From positions 19,552,001 through 19,616,000 of the forward strand of contig NC_072893.1 of the NCBI RefSeq assembly GCF_027943255.1: a stretch of 64,000 bases of DNA, written 5' to 3'. This DNA comes from Anastrepha obliqua. Taxonomy: Eukaryota; Arthropoda; Insecta; Diptera; Tephritidae. Shown one piece after another: positions 22,250-32,607 of this stretch. How positions within the stretch are numbered: position 1 is the stretch's first letter; every line of letters begins with the position of its first letter. A program made the position numbers and the translations under genes. Below the pieces are notes generated by a model, which saw only the letters and a list, made by a program, of their open reading frames with translations, was not told the origin of the DNA and made no database searches.

Positions 22250-24170
22250 TCGATTCGCTTTTAATGGGATTGCATGAGGTAAAATTTTACCGCTTTTTAG
22301 GTAATTTAAAAAGCCGATTTGTAATTAATTTGTAAGATAAGATAAAAAAATATCTCAATAAATAACTTTTATGAAAGTGTGGATGTGCTAAAATTTTTTT
22401 GTTTTGAGATTTTTTTTTTGGTTTTGAGAAACATTTTTTTTCTTTTTTTTAAAAAAAAACAAAAAAATTTAACTTTTTTATTATTTAAAAAAAAATTCAG
22501 ATTTTCTATTACCGCTTTTTAAGGTAAAGAAATAAATTTGTAAAAAAATCTGAAAAAATAACTTTTATGGAGCTGAAGATGTGCTAAAAAATATTATTTT
22601 TTTGTAAAATTTTTAATTTCTTTTTTGAAAAAATGTATTTCGGATTTTTTTAAACAGCTCTTTTAAGTATTTAAAAAAGCCAATTTATAATAAATTTTTT
22701 GAGAATAAAATTAGAAAAAAATTTTAATGAATAACTTTTATAAAGCTGTGGAAGTGTTAAATAAAATGTTTTTTTGAATTTTTAAATTTTTTTCTGTAAA
22801 ATTTTTTATCTTATAATATAATATTAATATTTATAATAAATTTGGGAGAATAAAATTAGATTAAATACGATTTAGAAAAATATCTGAATAAATAACTTTT
22901 ATGAAGTTGTGGATGAGTTAAAATAACAAATAATAAAATGTTTTCGACAAAATTTTTTTTCGAAGAAAATTATTTTTTTAATATTTTTTGTTATAAAAAT
23001 TTTTTTTTTTTTTTTATTTTCTTTTCGTTTTTTTAATTTTTTTTCTACAAATGTTTTTTTGTTTTTTGTTTTTTTTTTTAATTTTCAATTTTTTTATACC
23101 GCTTTTTTAGGTAATTTAAGAAACCGATTTGTAATAAATTTGTCAGAATGAAATTAGATTAAATAAGATTAAAAAAAGATCTGAATAAATAACTTTTATA
23201 AAATTGTGGATGCGTTAAACATTTTTTTTCGACTAAATATTTCTTTGTTTAATAACTTTTTTTTAATTTTTTTCGTTTTTAGAAATTTTTTTTTGTAAAA
23301 TTTTAAATTTTTTATTGAACATTTTTTTCAGATTTTTTTATACCGCATTTTTAGGTAATTTAAAAAACCGATTTATAATAAATTGGTGAGAATAAAATTA
23401 GATTAAATAAGATAAGAAATGCCTGAATAAAAAACTTTTATAAAATTGTGGTTATGCTAAAAATAATTTTATGTTTGTCAAAATTTTTTTGTTTTTTAAT
23501 TAAAAAAGTATTTTTTTTTTAATTTTTTTTTTGTTTTTAAAAAGTTTTTTTAACAAAGAAAAACATTTCAGATTTTTTTATGCCGCTTTTTTAGGTAATT
23601 TAAGAATCCGATTTGGAATAATTTTGTAAGAATAAAATTAGATTAAATAAGATTAAGAAAAATCTGAATAAATAACTTTTATAAAATTGTGTATGGGTTA
23701 AACATTTTTTTTCGACTAAATATTTCTTTCTTTAATAACTTTTTTTAATTTTTTTTGTTTTTGCGAAATTTTTTTTGTAAAATTTAAAAATTTTTTATTG
23801 AACATTTTTTTCAGATTTTTTTATACCGCCTTTTTAGGTAATTTAAAAAACGGACTTATAATAAATTTGTGAGAATAAAATTAGATTAAATAAGATAAGA
23901 AATGCCTGAATAAAAAACTTTTATAAAATTGTGGATGTGGATTTTGTTCGTAAAATTTTTTATTTTTAAATTAAAAAAGTATTTTTTTTTTGTTTTCAAA
24001 AGTTTTTTTTAAAAAAGAAAAACATTTCAAATTTTTTTATGCCGCTGTTTGTGGTAATTTAAGAAACCGATTTAAGCAATTTTGTAAGAACAAAATTTGA
24101 TTAAATAAAATAAAAAATATCTGAATAAATAACTTTTATGAAAGTCTTTTGCTAAACAATATTTTTATTT
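22250..24170. repeat. Satellite-like array, unit about 240 bp, with dimeric order
   Basis: The conserved box taccgcttttttaggtaatt, then aaaaaccgatttgtaataaa, gaataaaattagattaaata and aataacttttataaaattgt, recurs near 22287, 22512, 22656, 23099, 23341, 23581, 23824 and 24041. The last five are about 240 bp apart. Between boxes are long T-runs. Units starting 23099 and 23581 share a cgactaaatatttctttgtt spacer; units starting 23341 and 23824 share a different spacer (ttaattaaaaaagtattttt). The array is therefore partly organised as A-B-A-B dimers of about 482 bp. No coding potential. Confidence 0.8.
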
Positions 24171-25343
24171 TTTGAAAAAAAAAAAATTTTTTTAATTAAC
24201 TTTTTTTAAATTTTTTAAAGATTTTTTTATTTGTTTTATTCGAAGATATTAATAAAGTAAAAATATTATAATTAAATATAAATAAACTATGTATGTTTGT
24301 TAAAATTATAGTCATTTTTTAACAATTTTGTCTTTGAAATCAATAAAAACTAATTTCACACAAAAAGTTCTGGTGCTTTGAATAGGTAACACTTCATATC
24401 GTTCACCTGGTAAGTAGTCAAAACTTGGAAATATGTCGTGATGCTATTATTTTTCCCGTGAATACACTATAGAGGTGAAAAAAAAAATAATTCTGGGATA
24501 TATTCAACCAAAATAAGAAAAAAATGCATAAAAAATGTATATCAAAGAAATCCCAACAAATAAGAACATCCCTAATGTATATAGAAATACTTATATAAAT
24601 GTAAATTTAATAAATTATAATTAAGCACTGCTCCTTCAAATAAGCATAAATATTTTGTATAATACAATGCAAAAATTTTAGTCACAATGTTTAGGTTGTT
24701 TACTGTACAAGAAAAAATTTGGAAATATTTTTTAAAGCGCATAAGAAATAAAATTTACACAGTTAAAATTCAAGTAATTGGCAGAAATATTATTTACTGT
24801 CAATTAAAAAAAAACAGTTATTTACGAAAATTGGCGTCAAATCAGCTAACTACTTTTTTCTTAATAAGAGACAAAAAACTAACGCAGCACCCTTTGTACG
24901 GGGCGGGAGTTAGAATTATTTACAATCGTATAGACTACAGCAAATATTAATTATCGATTTTTTTTTTTAATTAGAAAGTTATAAAAATATTCAACAATTT
25001 TGAACTAAATTTTGGAATGAAAAATTTTCGGACAAATAACAAAACATTTCACTATGCGATAGTTCGAAAGAAATACAAAAACCTTCACCAGCTGACAGAA
25101 TAGTTTTGAACATAAAAGTATTTTCATAACACACAAATAATTAAAAATAACTAAAATTTATCTGCTTAAAATAAACGTAAATTTTCGTTTAATTTTTGTA
25201 GTCACAATTAAGAATCAATTTTAATCGAAGAAACTATCTACGAAGCAGTTAAATAATTACGTAATTAAAAAAAAAACGATTTTCCAATATATATTTTTTT
25301 CTATTTGAAAAATTTCGTTACTTTTATGGGCCTCAAAACTTAC
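24171..25343. other. Intron 3' of the integrin exon, no gene seen
   Basis: AT-rich DNA between the satellite array and the splice donor at 25343. An 87-codon frame at 24687-24950 (+) is Lys/Ile/Asn-rich and lacks recognisable features, so I do not call it a gene. Confidence 0.5.
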
Positions 25344-25471
25344 ATCTTCTTCCATCGGTTATGATTTGCTCACAATCGTTGAGAGTCTGCGTAATCGGAC
25401 AGCGATAGAGTGCACCCGTTTGATTTGTACCAGGCTGGAGATTTTTATCCAAAGGAGCACCAACTAATAGC
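25344..25471 (-). CDS. mew: Integrin alpha exon (beta-propeller segment), PS1-like
   Basis: A 128-bp exon on the minus strand. The acceptor is a pyrimidine-rich tract ending TTACAG just above 25471; the donor is GAT|GTAAGT at 25343. The exon starts with the third base of a split codon and leaves one base over at its end. The 42 complete codons read LLVGAPLDKNLQPGTNQTGA, then LYRCPITQTLNDCEQIITDG and RR. LLVGAP followed by a Q-P-G loop, N-x-T-G-A-L-Y-x-C and a second Cys nine residues on is the first FG-GAP blade of integrin alpha subunits. NxTGxLYxCP with D-C-x-x-I is closest to laminin-binding alphas (vertebrate 3/6/7, fly PS1); fly PS2 resembles the RGD-binding type with a GG-x-V in this loop. 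Integrin is secure; mew is probable. No neighbouring exon was confirmed. Confidence 0.75.
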
Positions 25472-25551
25472 CTGTAAGGAGAAGGAGGAAAATATTATCA
25501 CAGAGATATAATAAAATTTAATTTTAATTATCTACAGTACAAATTATCTTG

Positions 25552-25712
25552 AATTTTTGGAATTTGAAAAGTGGAACCAAGAAGCACCGAGAGATTTGGC
25601 AACTCCTAAAACACTCAGGCTAAAAGTGAAATTTTTGAAATTTGAAAAGTCGAGCCAAGAAACACCGAGAGATTTGGCAACTCCTAGAAACTCTACTCAG
25701 GCTAAAAAGCCC
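25552..25712. repeat. Two-copy tandem duplication of about 80 bp
   Basis: The unit begins aatttttggaatttgaaaag and contains caccgagagatttggcaact then actcaggctaaaa. Copies are at about 25552-25628 and 25629-25712, with a few substitutions and a small insertion in the second. The duplication starts about 80 bp upstream of the integrin exon's acceptor, on the 5' side of the exon. Confidence 0.85.
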
Positions 25713-26077
25713 ATTGTATTTAAAGTGCATGGAAAGTGAAAGGGTAGATAGTCAAGGAGGAAAGGAGAGAAGTAACAGGAGGAAAAAGATAAGATAGAAT
25801 AGCGAAACAGAGGTGGCTAGACCTGTGAGAAGTTTCCAGGTTCTTTGGCAAATCTGAAAAAATATCTTCCAGTTTGAGAGAACGAATATTACTCAGTCTC
25901 ATGACATCGAAATCCAAAATTCGCAGGCTTGCTCTAGCAAATGCAGGGCATGCAGAGAGAAAATGCTCATTGCTATTCGCCTCCTCTAATAATAATACCC
26001 CATCAATTTTTACCACGCACCGTCTGTCCGTCAAATATGACTTAGGCCATTAGAATGAAATTTCAAGCAAGCTACTA

Positions 26078-26777
26078 CTGGGTTGCCCATATTCGACGGA
26101 CCCATGTGTTTTTTTCTAAATCAAAGAAAAACACAATTTTTTTCATGTTGATGATAATAATCATTTTATTTGGTTCAAGTAGATTTGTTGACATCATTTT
26201 TTGAATTCTCTCAAATGGCCGCCTTGAGCCTGCACGGCGTATTGTGCCCGTTTTGCAGCATTTTCCATAGCTTTAGCTAACATTTCGGCTGGAATAGTGG
26301 ATATTTCCTCACGAATGTTGTTCTTGAGCTCTTCTATGGTCTTTGGCTTATTAATATAAACCTTTGATTTTAAATATTCCCACAAGAAGAAGTCAGGTGG
26401 CGTTAAATCGGGCGAACGCGGTGGCCAGTCAAAATCGCTATTTTTCGACATCAAACGACGAGGAAACAATTTCTTCAAAAAATCGCGAGCTGGTCTTGTT
26501 GAAACCAGAACTGCGAATAATTGGCATCACAAAAGTGGTTATTATATCGCGATAACACTCATTCAATAAGAAATGAGCCTCATCGGACATGATGATTTTG
26601 TTCTTCTTGTTGAATGTAAATTTCAACAATTTGGGAGCGCTCGCGTGGCGTGTACTGTTCCATGGTAAAAATCTGCTTGGACTGACGCTTTCAACGCCGT
26701 ATGTCATTAAGCGATCTCACGTCTCTGTCAAAAGATACAGGGTTGCCAGATGCGTCCGTCGAATATGGGCAACCCTG
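26078..26777 (-). mobile_element. Internally deleted mariner (rosa/DD41D-like), 700 bp
   Basis: Terminal inverted repeats CTGGGTTGCCCATATTCGAC and, at the right in complement, CAGGGTTGCCCATATTCGAC continue through GGACGCATCTG. TA flanks are at 26076-26077 and 26778-26779. The minus-strand remnant reads MSDEAHFLLNE (first Asp), jumps to CYRDIITTFVMP and FNKTSSRFF, and jumps again past the second Asp to KKLFPRRLMSKNSDFDWPPR and SPDLTPPDFFLWEYLKSKVY (last Asp), ending VQAQGGHLREFKK at 26194. Two internal deletions explain the short length. The PRSPDLTPPDFFLW signature and the long spacing expected before it fit DD41D elements such as rosa of fruit flies; the subgroup is inference. Confidence 0.85.
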
Positions 26778-26779
26778 TA

Positions 26780-27345
26780 TAACCTTTTTACTAGATCCTC
26801 GTGCGACACTTTGTCAAATGCCTTAGAGAAGTCAGTGTAAATGTAATCAACTTGGAGTCCTTTGGAAAACGGTGACCTACAGAATTCACTGAAAACAGCA
26901 AACTTAATACCATGGCTGTAGAGCGGCCAGTTAAAAAACCATGTTGCCTTGGGTGAATTAAAGACTTCATCTCAAAACAAATTTGTTAAAAATAATCTCA
27001 AGAGTGATTACCAACGCTGGACAATTCTCGAGTAGGATAGCTGGAAGACCCTCAGCATCTGTATTTGACGAAGTTTTGAGAGAAAGCATCCACTTGAAAA
27101 TGTTATCAGATGAGTTGTCCAAAGGGATGAAAGGTCAATGGACGCTTAATCAACTGGCACATAGTTTGACATAAAAATGTCTGCAAATAAGTTAGCTGTT
27201 TCGGCAGGTGTACTCGTACTTGCAATTTTCATTCAACATCACCGAAGCTATTATGCTCGAATTGGACTTTTTACCTTTGATAAAATTCCAAAACGACTTT
27301 GGATTAGCTCTGATGTTCCGCTCAGTGCTAAGAATATAAATGACT
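26780..27345 (-). pseudogene. Reverse transcriptase N-terminal half (Jockey-like)
   Basis: Contains the NPKSFWNFIKGKK linker, EGLPAILLENC and YIYTDFSKAFDKVSHEDL, the conserved block with the first catalytic Asp. Stops and a frameshift lie near 27165-27250 and 26950-26990. It joins the downstream half across the TA-flanked mariner derivative. Confidence 0.75.
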
Positions 27346-28138
27346 GAAAATAGTTGAAATATTACGAATAAAAATAAAATTCATAATTCATAAAGTTCAT
27401 ATGGCTTCAGTGAGAGGAAAGCATCCAAGAGCCGCCAATAATTGCTTAGTCGATTAAAGCGCCATTTAAGCAGCAGAATTTGGTGAGGGCCTTAACTTAA
27501 TTAAAAAATAAGCCGAAAAAAAACACTTGAGCCCTTTATTACTAATTTTAATTTATGTTAATTAGTGTTAAATTTCAATACTTGTCAACACCAAGGAGGA
27601 ATGTGAACAGCGAAACCTTCAAGCCATCAATACCTTTTTATTCGTCTAAGCCGACACAGCCTACTTTATCTAATCATTGAATTTTCATTCTAGAATTTTA
27701 ATCAAAAACACCACTCGTATCAGGAAACAATAATCAAATTGGTTAATAAAAGATGTTCACTACTGATATCCCACTAAGCTGATTAACCGAAATGTGTTAA
27801 TGTAGTTTTAATCAAAACATACGAATCTTATGCTTTGCCTGAAACTATTTCTACATGGAGTCCCAGCAGGGAAAACCTAAACATAATTTTTAGAACAAAA
27901 ATAAGAACTGCTAAAGTGGAATAAGTGATGCAGTAAAAATAGATAAAGAGAAAAAGATATGCAGTAAGGGACAATTGACAGATTCCCTGAAAGTCACAAG
28001 ATGCTAAAGAGAAGAAATGTGCCATTCCACAAATCTTATTGAACTTACGCTGAATCTAGCTAATCTATACAAAATTACATGCAGAATTACCAAATATTTT
28101 AAAAAATTATTGGTTACGTGTAATGACAACGTCTAAGT
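27346..28138. other. No gene recognised
   Basis: AT-rich, featureless DNA between a LINE fragment and a SINE. A 65-codon minus-strand frame (27828-28025) is hydrophobic but lacks any family feature. Confidence 0.45.
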
Positions 28139-28142
28139 AAAC

Positions 28143-28215
28143 GACTGCCGTAGCCGAAGGGGTTGATGCGTGACTACCATTCGGGAGTGCATAGGTTCGC
28201 ATCTCTGAACATGAA
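28143..28215 (+). mobile_element. tRNA-derived SINE, head region
   Basis: Starts gactgccgtagccgaagggg and contains an A-box-like ttgatgcgtgactacc (28163-28178) and a B-box-like ggttcgcatctct (28194-28206), the internal RNA polymerase III promoter elements of a tRNA-type head. It matches the copy at 43876. The body is missing; LINE RNase H sequence follows directly. Confidence 0.6.
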
Positions 28216-28224
28216 ACACCAAAT

Positions 28225-28945
28225 CATTCTTATACAATCCATTTTCCTTCCAGAGAGGACTTGGAAAATGGAAACTATGGGCACCAATATAGTATACTTT
28301 TGCTTGCCTGATCATTGCGGCTTATTCCAAGCCGAAATATTGAAAATCGCAGAAAGAATTTTAGCTCTAAATAGAGAAATTTTAATTTACTCCGATAGTC
28401 AGGCAGCTCTGAAATCGCTCTTACCATGTAAACATCCGTCTAAGACAGTAAAAGATGTGTTACAAATTATTTTTATTTCACATTTTTTCTCTGTAACTCT
28501 ACTCTGGGTGGCGGGCCGCGGTACCATTGAAGGTGACTAACTATAAGGCAAATGAGTTCCAAACTACTCAGGACAAGGTTGACATACTCATGACCTTGGG
28601 AACATGTAAACTTTTAACAGACTTACACACCTGTTGTTACTGTTGCAAATTCCAACTGCAAACAGTCAAAAACCTGCGCTATCAGTAGACAAACGAGGCC
28701 CGAGTGGAACATAGGTCGCACTAAGAGTCTATTTAAATTAAGTAGGAAGGACTTAAGAATCGTAGTAGGCGTCCTATCTAATAGGAAGACATGCCAGTAG
28801 ACTATGGGGGCCATCCAATGACTATTGCAGAAGCTGCCAGGATATATAAGAGGAAGAGAAAGTCGGACACAGGTGGCATCACTAGGGTCACCGTAACTGG
28901 TCTAGGTGCGTCGAAAGGCAGTCACTTTACTTAACCTAACCTAAT
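28225..28945 (+). pseudogene. LINE RNase H and zinc-type C-terminus, AACCTAACC tail
   Basis: Plus strand. RNase H: PDHCGLFQAEILKIAERILA, REILIYSDSQAALKSLLPC and SVTLLWVAGRGTIEGD, which has Ala for Pro and Arg for His in the usual W-V-P-G-H motif, so a catalytic residue is lost. Downstream, in shifted frames, come FKLSRKDLRIVVGVLSNRKT (about 28730-28790) and NDYCRSCQDI with EEEKV (about 28815-28865), the zinc-type C-terminus. It ends in CTTAACCTAACCTAATCTAAC near 28950, the same kind of short-repeat tail as the LINE at 11795. Confidence 0.75.
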
Positions 28946-28954
28946 CTAACATCA

Positions 28955-29098
28955 AATGCGGCCGCCCCTCGACCGGCAATGGCAAATTTCCGAGTGTATT
29001 TCTACCATCTAAAAGCTCATTATAAAAAAAAACATCTTCGGAGTCGGCTTCAAACTGTGGGTCTCTCCGTTTATGGAACAGCATCAAGAGGCACTCGT
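28955..29098 (+). mobile_element. SINE body fragment
   Basis: Shares ggcaatgg, tttccgagtgtatttctacc, agctcattataaaaaaaaac and aaactgtgggtctctccgtt with the copy at 43995-44110. The promoter-bearing head is lacking. It lies directly after the LINE tail at 28950. Confidence 0.6.
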
Positions 29099-29159
29099 AG
29101 TGATTGATAAAGATATCGATAAACTCTAACAAGAATACAAAAGTTGGTTAAATAACGTC

Positions 29160-30250
29160 AGCTTGGAACTTCTTCTTCTCCTTGATGGACGTGATAACCG
29201 CTTTCGAGATTTTGGCCGAGTTTAATAAAGTTCTTTCTTTCGCCTACTAACCGGCTGAAACAGAACTGGTGCTGATCAGTAGGAGTAAGCTGAAAGAAAA
29301 GCTGTTGGTGACCACGATATAGAATCCCAGGAGTCTATAAAATAATTTGGCATGTACATTGATTCCAGACTAACATTCACGTAACATCTTACAGTTGATA
29401 GTGTGAAGGCGACAGAGCTTAACAACGCACTTATGGGTATGCGACCGAACATAGGAAGACCACAGAGTGCCAGGAGAAAAATTCGTGACGGACTCTATAA
29501 TGTGGTACCTCTGCAGGTCAGTACAACAAGTGCGTTGAGACCCACATGTGCCCATAGGACGGTGTCAGACAATGCAATCTGCGTCATAACTAGCAAAAGG
29601 CCTATAAACATACGGGCAAATGAACAGAAGAGGTTGTACTGCTCGCAAGTTCCCAAGCCGACAGAGGAACTCCAATAAGCAGAACGGTCTACCTCGATGG
29701 TTGAATGGCAATCAAAATGCAAGCAGGCACCAAAAAGCCAGTGGACGCATATGTTGATCCTACGGAGTAACGAGTGGATCTGTCGAAAACACAGAGACAA
29801 TGATTTTTTCCTGATGCAAATTTTAAGCGGACACGGATGCTTGTAAAGATATTTGCATCGCCTAGACTTGGCTGGTAGTCCTTATTGCTTAAAATACTTG
29901 GATGAAGAGGAGACGGTCGAACATGTGGCCTTCTATTGTAGCAGATTCGTTAAGGAATGCGATGACCTAGCAAGAGCAACTGGTGTGTTTCTGACGCCCA
30001 ATAACCTAGTTCCATAAATGCTTGAGTTGAATGGAAAGTGGATGGTGGTGCAAGCTTCTGCAACACGAATTATCGTGGAACTTCGCAACATTGATAGGAG
30101 GCGAAGGAATGATGCTAGACGAACGTAGCAGTAAGAACAGCTGTCGTATTGTTAAAATGCAGCAATATGAAAAGAAGACGAATGTAACTGATGATTCAGC
30201 CTATTGCTCACTACATCTTACAGACGTAATTACCAAGTCGGTATCTCTAT
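29160..30250 (+). pseudogene. R1-like LINE, C-terminal part of ORF2
   Basis: Plus strand, many stops. Readable blocks: ETELVLISR, FGMYIDSRLTF, KATELNNALMGMRPNIGRPQ (thumb region, typical of R1-type), CAHRTVSDNAICVIT, KRPINIRANEQKRLY, VEWQSKCKQAPKSQWTHMLI, DNDFFLMQILSGHGCL, then a C-terminal zinc-type motif SPYCLKYLDEEETVEHVAFY and C, and RIIVELRNIDRRRRNDARRT near 30125. R1-clade ORF2 lacks RNase H and ends in this way. The 3' untranslated part extends to about 30290. Confidence 0.75.
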
Positions 30251-30324
30251 AGGATGAACCGTCAGACTTAAGCGGTTTTTAGTGGTGTTAAGGTCTCACA
30301 CTGACTAAGGTTTTCGACTGCTTT

Positions 30325-30425
30325 TACACATCGTAAAAAAAATCGAGAGGCACGCCACAAATATGAGGGGATTTTCGCCCAAATCGAAGTGTACGCGCCA
30401 ATTACTTATTTTATAATTTATCTAA
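30325..30425 (+). mobile_element. SINE tail fragment
   Basis: Contains gaggcacgccacaaatatga and cgaagtgtacgcgccaatta followed by TTATTTTATAATTT. It matches the tail at 16708 and the end of the body at 44100. Confidence 0.5.
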
Positions 30426-30510
30426 TCAAAGCGAAAGTGGTCTTTTTATAATGTTCCTGCTATGTTGCCTCGAAGCGGTTCCCTCATAATAAATATTACA
30501 TCAAAGCTGG

Positions 30511-30572
30511 CTATGATTCGAATTCGAATCTGCACACTCCCACAACCCATTCGGCCCCGGCGGCCGCCGTTT
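30511..30572 (-). mobile_element. SINE head fragment, minus strand
   Basis: The complement reads gccgaatgggttgtgggagt then gcagattcgaattcgaatc. It aligns with the head at 43881-43940 but the A-box segment (gtgcgtgactag) is deleted. The B-box-like agattcgaattcg remains. Confidence 0.4.
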
Positions 30573-32605
30573 TGATTGCCACTTGAAATGTGATCTCCCT
30601 CCGCAAGTGAACCTTTAATGACTTATGATGCAACAGTTTGATACCGGTACATTTTCCTACTGGGATGCAATAAAATCCATGTAAGCGATGCATACCAAAG
30701 TTCGAATGCAAACAATATTTAAAATGTATGCTTCGAAATGCCGCATTACCAAAATTAATTAGATTCTTTGCTTCACTAGAATTCAGCACAAAATGTAGTC
30801 AAACAAGTTTTCTTACGTCCCTTTGCACTTCAACAAGAAATTTAATCTGATACCCCGATACAGATATCGATGTAGTGACAACAAAGACTATTTGCTCGAG
30901 TAGTGGAGTGTAAATAGTTGATTCATTTTACTTTTATCGCGGCAATGTGCCAGGTGAATGAACAGAATAACAGCGGACACCTGATAGTAGTCGTCGAGTT
31001 ATGTAGATAAATAAATGGGACCGTTTGATAAAATGACTTAAGACGACTTAGCACTTTTCGACTGCCAAGCGCAGTATCGCTGAGGGGAAATGCAATAATT
31101 GAGCTTTTAATTATGCTGAGAGTTTCCATAAGAATCTGACTTCATAAGAGGTGATTTGAGTTGAAATTTTGCTTTTTAAAATCAGCATAAATTGACTCTA
31201 AAAGGAAGAGTTGCTAAAGTCAGTTAAGTGGTTTGGCCTCAAGTCCATAGATATGCGAGAGTATAGAAAAGTATATGATGGCTTTACATGAAAAACAACA
31301 ACAGAGTGCGCGCAATCGTGAAACTCTAGCGCACAATCAACTGGTGGCGCACAGTCAACTGCCTCAATCAGGTGTAAAATCGCCAGTTTTCCACTAGGCG
31401 TACCCGGTAAGGTAACTTCAAAATATTACTGCGCTGCGCATGCGTGATGTTTTCTGTTTTTTTTTCTCAGTATGCAATGCAACACGCTTTCAACACAAAC
31501 ACATCTGCGAGTAGCTGTTGGTTGTATGCTGATAAGCAGCTGATGCAGTTTTCAATGAAAAGTGTGGTAAAATTTTCTGGCGTACATCAAAAATGACACT
31601 TTATGAGCCAAAGCTCAGCAGCTGAGTGGTGGACAAGCCGCATATGATTTTTTTTGTTAGTTTTTTTTTTTTTAATGTTATCGTAAATACAGCTATGCAT
31701 AACTCGTCGTCTGCCCGTCATTATCTGTCAAGCAGAATTTCGTCATTACTTTTGCCGTGCCACATAAGCGTTGGCTCACAAGTGGCTCCAGTCAATGCCC
31801 GATAGGCTGTGCTACATAATTTTTAATGCGTCTGCGTTGAGGCGTCAACGTTTGTTTGCAGTGGAAATTAACATTTTGACTTGACAACAAACTACGAAAG
31901 CAAAAAAAACAAAAATGAAAAAAAAAATAGATACATATTTTAAAAGCAATGAAATATAGTTTTTAATAACTTTTATTGCCATTCATTTTCCTTTGAAACG
32001 GTATTTACTTACGCAGCTAATTTTGACAGTGGGCTACAGTGAGGGACTTGGCAAGTGATTTCGGTGCAATAAACTCATTCACTACACACACACACATATA
32101 CATAAATAAATATGCATGAGTAAGTGTACAAAATAAGTAAATATGAAATACTTCATTCACTTGGATATCATTTCCCACCCCGCGCTCTCAATGCCGACCG
32201 CAGCACTTTACGCGCTGCTACCGTCGCCATTGCCCAATAAATGAATTTCGTATTCGGATGATTTCAAGTGGCTCGAAAGCCAATTAAAAATTATGAGCCA
32301 CAATCGTTACAAATTGGTTTTGGGGGTCTCTTAATGAAAACAAAAAAAAAAAAAACAAAGAAAAAAAACAAAATCCACAAAAGTGCAAGAGCTGCACAAC
32401 GCCGCAGCTTACATTGGCTGCATTCCATCAACCCTTCGATTTGCCCCTTTTTCTTGCAGTACTAGGTGTGGCTATTAAATAACGAGATTGTCTCTGCTAT
32501 AAGCACCAGCTTAGAGAATGCGGGAGATTGCGCGCAGCGTGGCATTGCCATTTGGCTCTCAATGAATTTGATAGAATCAGCTGTTGTGATGTAGTAAATG
32601 CAGAT
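30573..32605. other. Single-copy-looking non-coding DNA
   Basis: A T-run at 31655-31670, A-rich segments at 31905-31930 and 32341-32370, and a short CA run near 32083. Frames are short and unmotivated. A donor-like site on the minus strand (complement of ACTTAC at 32009) is preceded by stop-containing sequence in all frames, so no exon is called. Confidence 0.5.
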
Positions 32606-32607
32606 TT

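Larger units (their letters stand above)
25740..27345 (-). mobile_element. Jockey-like LINE fragment carrying a mariner derivative
   Basis: Minus strand. From 27345 down: ERNIRANPKSFWNFIKGKKS (linker before the RT domain), a segment with DAEGLPAILLENCPALVITL (RT block), then LQVDYIYTDFSKAFDKVSHE (RT block with catalytic Asp) to LVKRL at 26780. The mariner derivative (26078-26777) interrupts. After it, WPKSYLTDRRCVVKIDGV (RT block) continues at about 26050-25998. The frame then jumps to ANSNEHFLSACPAFARASLR and LKLEDIFSDL, which are C-terminal zinc-region residues. The palm with Y-x-DD is missing, so the copy is internally deleted or chimeric. Confidence 0.75.

Noticed and set aside
24687..24950. 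87-codon plus-strand frame near the integrin exon
   Set aside because: Lys/Ile/Asn-rich composition expected of random AT-rich sequence and on the strand opposite to the gene; no recognisable feature.
28143..28215. Functional tRNA gene
   Set aside because: A and B boxes are present but there is no acceptor stem pairing or anticodon arm; the same sequence recurs as a SINE head.
32009..32075. Candidate minus-strand exon before an ACTTAC (donor complement)
   Set aside because: All three frames upstream of the donor contain early stops.
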